Part shown: positions 7,808 to 11,505 of the stretch, one piece after another
Layout: every line of letters starts with the position of its first letter
Position numbering within the stretch: position 1 is the first letter of the stretch
DNA from: Thiotrichaceae bacterium
GTDB taxonomy: Bacteria > Pseudomonadota > Gammaproteobacteria > SZUA-229
Direction of reading: 5' to 3'
NCBI GenBank assembly: GCA_002746365.1
Contig: NVWZ01000011.1
Coordinates: 75,185-86,689 of the forward strand
DNA: 11,505 nt
The notes under the pieces: generated by a model
The model's database searches: none
The model's input: only the letters and a program-made list of their open reading frames with translations
What the model was told of the DNA's origin: nothing
Program-made: the position numbers and the translations under genes

Positions 7808-7836
7808 CTTATAAAACATTTTAGAGTAAACTGCAA
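7808..7836 (-). promoter_or_regulatory. Sigma-70-like promoter of the catabolic operon
   Basis: Reading the minus strand, TTGCAG (7836-7831) and TATAAG (7813-7808) are separated by exactly 17 bases. The -10 box matches the consensus at five of six bases, the -35 box at three of six. The expected start near 7801 leaves about 38 bases before the ATG at 7763. The position, between the divergent remnants and the operon, is right for its main promoter. Confidence 0.5.
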
Positions 7837-7861
7837 ATTATTCACAACATAAGGAGATCTC

Positions 7862-7996
7862 ATGGCTGAAATCGAAGTGGTAATTGCAAGTGCTTGCCGC
7901 ACCTCGATTAGTTCACTACAAAGCACTTTGTTAAAACAGTCAGGACTCTCGGTAGGCGACATTGCAGCAGCGATGAGCGTTGAGCTAAAAAATTAA
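7862..7996 (+). pseudogene. Truncated acetyl-CoA acetyltransferase (thiolase) N-terminal remnant
   Basis: A 44-codon plus-strand open reading frame with a strong Shine-Dalgarno (AAGGAGAT, 5 bases before the ATG) starts MAEIEVVIASACRT. That closely matches the first strand of thiolases of the PhaA/AtoB type (typically DVVIVSAARTAIG). The next residues, ending SVGDIAAAMSVELKN, can be aligned to the following 'SAxDLGAxxIxEALKR' segment, after which a TAA stops the frame. A working thiolase has about 390 residues, and the nucleophilic cysteine near residue 90 and the C-terminal His/Cys pair are absent, so the product cannot be an active thiolase. Acetoacetyl-CoA thiolysis would be the natural step after the acetoacetyl-CoA synthetase of the divergent operon, which supports a decayed partner gene. 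It could instead be an unrelated short peptide; the similarity rests on about 14 well-matched residues. Confidence 0.5.
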
Positions 7997-7997
7997 A

Positions 7998-8075
7998 ATG
8001 AGTTACGCGACCACATTAAGATGTACCGCCTGCTCAACAGAGTTTCCAATTAATGAATTGATTAACCTCTTGTAA
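7998..8075 (+). pseudogene. Truncated threonine-synthase-like N-terminal remnant
   Basis: Two bases after the thiolase-like stop, a 25-codon frame reads MSYATTLRCTACSTEFPIN and ends at TAA. The LRCxxCxxEFP pattern resembles the short zinc-ribbon N-terminus of one branch of threonine synthases and related fold-type II PLP enzymes, typically LRCxxCGxEYPL followed by a second cysteine pair. The second cysteine pair and the whole catalytic domain are missing. The small gap suggests it was once co-transcribed with the thiolase-like gene. The match is short, so the family assignment is tentative; that the frame is only a fragment is clearer. Confidence 0.35.
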
Positions 8076-8144
8076 CACGCCCTCCGCCTTACAGTGCCAT
8101 AGTGTAGCAATCTTGACAGAACGCAGCCGCACAATAACATCACT

Positions 8145-8234
8145 GTCATACCGACATGCTTTTAGCCGGGATTTATCTTATAAATTCGTGTTATTTTTAG
8201 ATGTGGATACCGGCTAAAAACATGCCGGTATGAC
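8145..8234. repeat. REP/MITE-like inverted-repeat element
   Basis: Two 25-base arms (8145-8169 and 8210-8234) are inverted copies matching at 23 of 25 positions around a 40-base AT-rich centre. The arms begin and end with GTCATACCG / CGGTATGAC. The right arm is itself a hairpin, TACCGGC with GCCGGTA around a 9-base loop. This paired-hairpin design is typical of interspersed repetitive elements (REP pairs or small non-autonomous elements) common between genes in gammaproteobacteria. It contains no coding sequence and no clear target duplication. It lies 68 bases beyond the yfcA-like stop, so its folded RNA may protect or end that transcript. The stretches on either side (8076-8144 and 8235-8302) show nothing recognisable. 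Confidence 0.75.
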
Positions 8235-8302
8235 GAGATGATTGCGTGGTGCATTACTTATTACTTGTTACACTACGATTTTATTTTAACCACTCTCAAC
8301 CT

Positions 8303-9079
8303 CTACACGATCAACCAACCCATCGAAACACTATATTTAAATAACATCCCCAAACACATCAATACAATCACCACTCTTAAATATTCAGGTTTTACTCTAA
8401 ACAGGCAATGCGACCCAAGCCATGCACCAATAACCTGCCCCATCATCATTGATATTCCCATCACCCATACCACATGCCCTGCAAATAAAAAAACAATCAA
8501 AGAGGCAATATTTGTCGAAAAGTTTAGTGGTTTAGCAGCGGCGACAGAGGAAAGTAAACCATGCCCCCAAAACAACACACCCGTTAACGAAAAAAATGAC
8601 CCTGCTCCAGGACCGAACATGCCGTCATAAGCACCTATAACAGGCACGACGACATTTTGATATTTCCATTTCGTAATCTTTGGCTTTAACTTTATTTCAG
8701 ACGGCTTAGGCATCAACAAGAAATAAACAGCAATGATAAAAAGCACGACAGGGATCACAAATGATAATACTTCCACATTGATTAGCAACACAATAACACT
8801 ACCAATAACCGAACCGATAAATGCTGTCAACATGAGATGCTTAACCTCATGCCAACTTACCTTTTTCTTACTGAGCATCATGTAAGTTGCCGTTGCTGTT
8901 CCCATACAACCTTGCAATTTATTTGTGCCAAGAGCAGACAATGGTGACATCCCACTCATAATCAAAGCTGGCAATGTTATTAACCCACCACCGCCTGCAA
9001 GGACATCAAGAAATCCTGCGACAATCGCCACAGAAAACATAAAAAACAATAACTCTATAGATAATCCATCAAAAACCAA
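8303..9079 (-). CDS. yfcA: YfcA-like TSUP (TauE/SafE) family membrane transporter
   Basis: Integral inner-membrane protein of the TSUP/TauE-SafE family, whose studied members move sulfite, sulfoacetate or related anions. The closest named relative I recognise is E. coli YfcA, of unproven substrate. The 258 residues are mostly hydrophobic, with about seven or eight membrane segments. Two family signatures occur: AGFLDVLAGGGGLITLPAL near 21-39 followed by ALGTNKLQGCMGTATA near 49-64, and the half-repeat GAYDGMFGPGAGSFF near 149-163. The start is TTG (9079): GGAGG (9086-9090) is 6 bases upstream, and the nearby ATG at 9069 is out of frame. It stands alone, 74 bases after the lipoprotein stop. 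A 6-bp AT-rich palindrome at 9093-9107 lies just upstream. Substrate unknown; the gene symbol reflects family resemblance. Confidence 0.87.
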   Translation of the reverse strand: MVFDGLSIELLFFMFSVAIVAGFLDVLAGGGGLITLPALIMSGMSPLSALGTNKLQGCMGTATATYMMLSKKKVSWHEVKHLMLTAFIGSVIGSVIVLLINVEVLSFVIPVVLFIIAVYFLLMPKPSEIKLKPKITKWKYQNVVVPVIGAYDGMFGPGAGSFFSLTGVLFWGHGLLSSVAAAKPLNFSTNIASLIVFLFAGHVVWVMGISMMMGQVIGAWLGSHCLFRVKPEYLRVVIVLMCLGMLFKYSVSMGWLIV

Positions 9080-9085
9080 AAAATG

Positions 9086-9090
9086 CCTCC
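9086..9090 (-). promoter_or_regulatory. Shine-Dalgarno deciding the TTG start of the yfcA-like gene
   Basis: GGAGG on the minus strand lies 6 bases before TTG 9079-9077, an optimal distance. No in-frame ATG lies between it and the conserved N-terminal membrane segment, so TTG is the probable start. Confidence 0.6.
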
Positions 9091-9153
9091 AAAATTATCT
9101 AATAATTATGATTTTTTACTGAGATTTATAAGCTTATTCTGCCCACAAATAAA

Positions 9154-9726
9154 TTATTTTTTCTTTTCTGGTGGGAACTGCGAAAGTATCGCATTGATAT
9201 GAGCATTAATAGTCTCAGTCAGTTTTTCGGCATCGGTGTGTGCATAGACATAACGCGTACTATTACCACGCCAAATCAGTTTTTCTGACTGACTATCGAT
9301 GATATCGACGATCAATGTTGCCTCGTCTTTTTGTCGGATATATGTACCCGTGTTGAGACCGACAGAACCGTAGTGCCCTCTACCACCAAAACCAACAGAA
9401 AAAGCACCGGCGGCAACATCTGATTTGATTCGTGAGCGAACTGCCATTTGATAGTTAACGATAAAATCGGACTGATCATCTTCAGACTGGCGATACCCCA
9501 ACGATGCCAGTTTATTATCTACAGCTCTATGTATGCGTGTATTGAGCAGTGGGTTATTGTTTTCGACTTGCTGCTCATTGCGCAACAACACTGGATGCCA
9601 GCGATAGACTTTTAATGTTGAAAAGTCAGCATCAACAGCATAATCCTGACTGACACGGATACTACTGCATGCCGTAACAATTAAGACAATAAACAATATC
9701 AGTAAGTTTTTGAATAAATATGTCAT
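9154..9726 (-). CDS. DUF4136-type lipoprotein
   Basis: Predicted lipoprotein of 190 residues, exported by Sec and lipid-anchored at C20: a hydrophobic signal (LFKNLLILFIVLIV) ends in the lipobox VTAC followed by SS. The mature part has the features I associate with DUF4136 proteins. These are an early SQDYAVDADFSTLKVYRW, in which aromatic and hydrophobic residues follow the acylated cysteine, a middle LASLGYRQSEDDQSDFIVNYQM, a glycine-rich FSVGFGGRGHYGSVGLNTG near 109-127, and a late TLIVDIIDSQSEKLIWRGNS near 137-156. Function is unknown for the family; an outer-membrane or periplasmic structural role is often presumed. S21-S22 after the cysteine, rather than aspartate, predicts sorting to the outer membrane. 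No strong Shine-Dalgarno precedes the ATG at 9726. It appears to be a single-gene unit between yfcA-like and tRNA-Pro. Confidence 0.85.
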   Translation of the reverse strand: MTYLFKNLLILFIVLIVTACSSIRVSQDYAVDADFSTLKVYRWHPVLLRNEQQVENNNPLLNTRIHRAVDNKLASLGYRQSEDDQSDFIVNYQMAVRSRIKSDVAAGAFSVGFGGRGHYGSVGLNTGTYIRQKDEATLIVDIIDSQSEKLIWRGNSTRYVYAHTDAEKLTETINAHINAILSQFPPEKKK

Positions 9727-9873
9727 TACTAAACACTAAACAATTTTCGACCAAAAAGAAACCGCGCTGTGTAACTTAGGCAACATCAATCGCTTCAAGC
9801 TTCTAATCACCCCCATTTGACAAAGATGAACAAAATAGTAAACCTGATTTGAGACTTCAAACTGGTGTTTATT

Positions 9874-9950
9874 TGGTCGGGATAACAGGATTTGAACCTG
9901 TGACCACTACACCCCCAGTGTAGTGCGCTACCAGACTGCGCTATATCCCG
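9874..9950 (-). tRNA. tRNA-Pro(GGG)
   Basis: The 77-base cloverleaf is complete, with CCA encoded. The acceptor stem CGGGATA/TATCCCG is perfectly paired, with A73 then CCA. The D arm contains AGCGCAGTCTGGTAGCGC, the anticodon stem CTACA/TGTAG encloses loop CTGGGGG with anticodon GGG (9916-9914), and the T arm is ACAGG/CCTGT around TTCAAAT. It reads CCC and CCU codons. The C1-G72 pair is the usual proline identity feature. It lies downstream of the merR-type gene, an order shared with Pseudomonas. No integrase or duplicated tRNA 3' end is visible, so there is no sign of use as an attachment site. Confidence 0.96.
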
Positions 9951-10145
9951 AAGGGTGTGTAGGTTACACGAAACTGTTTTAGTTCGAAACAGTTCTGTTG
10001 GAATTAGGGTTATTTTTTCTTGTAATTCACGTAGCGCCAGGTGTTTGTGATGTCTACTGACCAATCGCGGATTTCAATCCGCTGTTACAATTAATATTTT
10101 GCCTGTAGGAGTAGTTTGTAAACCACGATTTTTCTGGCAAAAATA
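9951..10145. other. Leader region of tRNA-Pro with two small palindromes
   Basis: About 195 bases between the merR terminator and the tRNA hold no credible gene. Two perfect hairpins are present: AACTGTTT/AAACAGTT (9972-9994, 7-base loop) and GCGGATT/AATCCGC (10067-10082, 2-base loop). The tRNA promoter should be here on the minus strand. TAACCT (9968-9963) is a weak -10 candidate, with the 9972-9994 palindrome covering the -35 area. I see no clear -35 box. Confidence 0.4.
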
Positions 10146-10173
10146 AAAAGGCCGGTTTAAAAACCGGCCTTTT
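10146..10173 (-). terminator. Rho-independent terminator after the merR-type gene
   Basis: Perfect GC-rich repeat: AAAAGGCCGGTTT (10146-10158) pairs with AAACCGGCCTTTT (10161-10173). On the minus strand the stem runs into TTTTTATTTTT. It starts 32 bases after the merR-type stop and probably ends the pheT-ihfA-merR transcript, leaving tRNA-Pro to its own promoter. The A-tract on the other side would also give it activity on the plus strand. Confidence 0.92.
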
Positions 10174-10205
10174 AGAATATCTAAGGAATATTTCTAAGGT
10201 CGCAA

Positions 10206-10559
10206 CTATTTCAGAATGGTAAGCAGCCCTTCCAGCTCATCGCGCATCTGACGAATAATTTGCTGGCTCTGAGAACTATCATCTGCCACTTCTTCACCTG
10301 TTAGTTTTTGTCTAGCCCCACCGATGGTGTAGCCTTGATCATATAACAAACTGCGAATTTGACGTATTAAAATAACATCATGACGTTGATAATATCGGCG
10401 ATTACCGCGGCGTTTTACCGGTTTAAGTTGGGTGAATTCCTGTTCCCAATAACGCAAGACGTGGGATTTGACTCCACACAATTCACTGACCTCTCCAATC
10501 GTGAAATAGCGTTTTCCTGGTATTACGGGTAATTCGTTATTATTGCTGGCTTCCAGCAT
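10206..10559 (-). CDS. MerR-family transcriptional regulator (ihfA-linked type)
   Basis: Small DNA-binding regulator of 117 residues. The winged helix-turn-helix runs from about 18 to 80: [22 protein letters not shown], then [20 protein letters not shown], then [19 protein letters not shown] short helical tail ([19 protein letters not shown]) is probably the dimerisation coiled coil. There is no C-terminal cysteine cluster or ligand domain, so it is not a metal sensor of the MerR/CueR kind. The first 20 bases overlap the end of ihfA. The start ([19 protein letters not shown]) matches the form I recall from the Pseudomonas copy, which supports this long overlap. The gene is a conserved downstream partner of ihfA in gammaproteobacteria; its target genes are not known to me. 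A strong terminator follows. Confidence 0.92.
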   Translation of the reverse strand: MLEASNNNELPVIPGKRYFTIGEVSELCGVKSHVLRYWEQEFTQLKPVKRRGNRRYYQRHDVILIRQIRSLLYDQGYTIGGARQKLTGEEVADDSSQSQQIIRQMRDELEGLLTILK

Positions 10560-10839
10560 AAGCTTCTACTCTTTGCTTCAATTTTTGTCCGGGTCTGAAG
10601 GTTACGACTCGACGTGCGGAAATGGGTATTTCTTCCCCCGTTTTTGGATTACGACCAGGTCGCTCTGTTTTGTTTCTGAGAACAAAATTTCCAAAACCAG
10701 ATAGCTTTACGTGATTTGCATCACCTAATGCGGCGCGAACCTCTTCAAAGAACAATTCTACCAGTTCTTTCGCCTCGCGCTTATTTAAGCCCAGTTCCTC
10801 GTATAAACTTTCAGCCATATCGGCTTTCGTCAATGCCAT
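10540..10839 (-). CDS. ihfA: Integration host factor alpha subunit
   Basis: Alpha subunit of IHF, the heterodimeric DNA-bending protein that shapes the nucleoid and assists replication, recombination and sigma-54 transcription; the partner IhfB is encoded elsewhere. The 99-residue protein is full length. It opens [24 protein letters not shown], has the HU/IHF core [21 protein letters not shown] (residues near 45-65) with the intercalating proline of the GRNPKTG arm, and then [20 protein letters not shown]. The ATG at 10839 starts 2 bases after the pheT stop, with a Shine-Dalgarno (GGGAG) inside the pheT end. This is the well-known pheT-ihfA coupling. Confidence 0.97.
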   Translation of the reverse strand: MALTKADMAESLYEELGLNKREAKELVELFFEEVRAALGDANHVKLSGFGNFVLRNKTERPGRNPKTGEEIPISARRVVTFRPGQKLKQRVEAYAGSQQ

Positions 10840-10841
10840 AC

Positions 10842-11505
10842 CTACTCCCGAAGTGTAGCAGCAAATTGTTGATTTAGTGTAGATACGATATTTTCGATTT
10901 CAGTATCTACATCCGTGTCCGTAAGAGTGCGGGAAAACTCCTGTAAAATCAAGCCGAAAGCGACACTTTTTGTCCCTTCGTCGACTCCTTTTCCCTGATA
11001 AATATCAAATAATTGCGTTTCTTTAACCAAATCTGACGTAGTGGCATTAATGACTGCCATAATTTCAGATGTTGGCACCTTTTCATCAACCAGGATTGCC
11101 AGGTCACGCCGCACTTCTGGAAAGCGCGATAACGGTGAAAACTCAGGTATATTATTGTTCGCAATCGCCGATTGTTTAATCTCAAATACAAAGGTTGGCT
11201 GGTCAATATCCAGTGTTTTTTGCACTTCAGGGTGTAACGCCCCTATCCAGCCAATCACCTGACTATTTTGAAGGATGCAGGCACTTTGCCCTGGATGCAG
11301 CGCCGGATGCCTGGCAGCTTTAAAGTAGGATTCTACGGCAGAATAAGACAGTAAAGCTTCTACGTCCGCTTTAATATCGTAAAAATCGACTTTTCGGCTT
11401 TTTTCTGCCCATTGTTCATGGTTCATATCACCACAAATAACACCTGCAAACATAGGGTCTTGTGCAATGGCATCAACACCGGATTCTTCGGTTTCCGGCT
11501 TGAAA
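10842..11505 (-). CDS. pheT: Phenylalanyl-tRNA synthetase beta subunit, C-terminal part (cut by window edge)
   Basis: Beta subunit of the alpha2-beta2 phenylalanine-tRNA ligase. The window holds the last 220 of roughly 790 residues; the frame stays open to the right edge ([12 protein letters not shown] and on), so the gene continues beyond it. Seen here are [30 protein letters not shown] and [11 protein letters not shown] of the catalytic-like core, then the C-terminal tRNA-binding (FDX-ACB) domain over the last 100 or so residues, starting [18 protein letters not shown] and containing [19 protein letters not shown]. It ends normally at TAG 10844-10842. The first in-frame ATG at 11453 is internal, not the start. 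Confidence 0.96.
   Translation of the reverse strand, partial: FKPETEESGVDAIAQDPMFAGVICGDMNHEQWAEKSRKVDFYDIKADVEALLSYSAVESYFKAARHPALHPGQSACILQNSQVIGWIGALHPEVQKTLDIDQPTFVFEIKQSAIANNNIPEFSPLSRFPEVRRDLAILVDEKVPTSEIMAVINATTSDLVKETQLFDIYQGKGVDEGTKSVAFGLILQEFSRTLTDTDVDTEIENIVSTLNQQFAATLRE

Noticed and set aside
8238..8630. 130-codon plus-strand frame opposite the end of the yfcA-like gene
   Set aside because: Its composition is low-complexity (Thr, Ile, Pro, Asn), as expected from the antisense of a membrane-protein gene; the minus-strand frame has clear TSUP motifs.
9874..9950. tRNA-Pro as an integration site for a genomic island
   Set aside because: No integrase gene, no duplicated tRNA 3' end and no phage genes are visible on either side.
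9807..10064. 85-codon minus-strand frame running through the tRNA-Pro gene
   Set aside because: The middle of the peptide is simply the tRNA sequence translated; such frames are a well-known artefact and this one has no family resemblance.
1..11505. CRISPR arrays, restriction-modification, toxin-antitoxin or phage-defence genes
   Set aside because: No spaced repeat array was found, and none of the intact reading frames has matching motifs.

Overview
The window looks like part of a chromosome of a moderately AT-rich gammaproteobacterium, probably a free-living marine or aquatic heterotroph. The best support is the block at the right end (pheT - ihfA - merR-type regulator - tRNA-Pro(GGG)), an arrangement I know from Pseudomonas and relatives. 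An 829-residue TonB-dependent receptor and amino-acid/keto-acid catabolic genes fit the same picture. Every confident gene lies on the minus strand, so transcription runs from high to low coordinates. The only plus-strand coding sequence is a pair of short gene remnants near 7.9-8.1 kb.

Layout from left to right. 1-669: N-terminal part of aspartate ammonia-lyase (aspA), cut by the window edge. 726-756: rho-independent terminator. 780-3269: TonB-dependent outer-membrane receptor with a hairpin in its leader (3321-3351). 3515-7763: a compact catabolic operon. In transcription order it holds a 41-residue single-span membrane peptide, a class III PLP aminotransferase, a BKACE-family (DUF849) beta-keto-acid cleavage enzyme and acetoacetyl-CoA synthetase; the first three open reading frames overlap by 4 bases at each junction. 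7782-7836: a good sigma-70-like promoter with a direct repeat at the presumed start site. 7862-8075, plus strand: two truncated open reading frames that resemble the N-termini of an acetyl-CoA acetyltransferase (thiolase) and of a threonine-synthase-like PLP enzyme. 8145-8234: a REP/MITE-like inverted repeat. 8303-9079: YfcA/TSUP-type membrane transporter. 9154-9726: DUF4136-type lipoprotein. 9874-9950: tRNA-Pro(GGG). 10146-10173: terminator. 10206-11505: merR-type regulator, ihfA and the 3' part of pheT.

How the genes may work together (inference). A beta-amino acid could be transaminated to a beta-keto acid. The BKACE enzyme would then combine that acid with acetyl-CoA to give a new acyl-CoA plus acetoacetate. 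Acetoacetyl-CoA synthetase would activate the acetoacetate with ATP and CoA, and a thiolase would return it to acetyl-CoA. The divergent thiolase is present only as a 44-codon stub, so that last step would depend on a thiolase elsewhere. The BKACE protein belongs to a divergent branch: it keeps the metal ligands but differs from the characterised lysine-fermentation enzyme Kce at several catalytic positions. Its acyl substrate, and so the input to the pathway, cannot be read from the sequence. This cluster is the best candidate here for an undescribed system. The neighbouring TonB receptor and aspA may belong to the same nutrient-use region, but nothing in the sequence ties them to the pathway.
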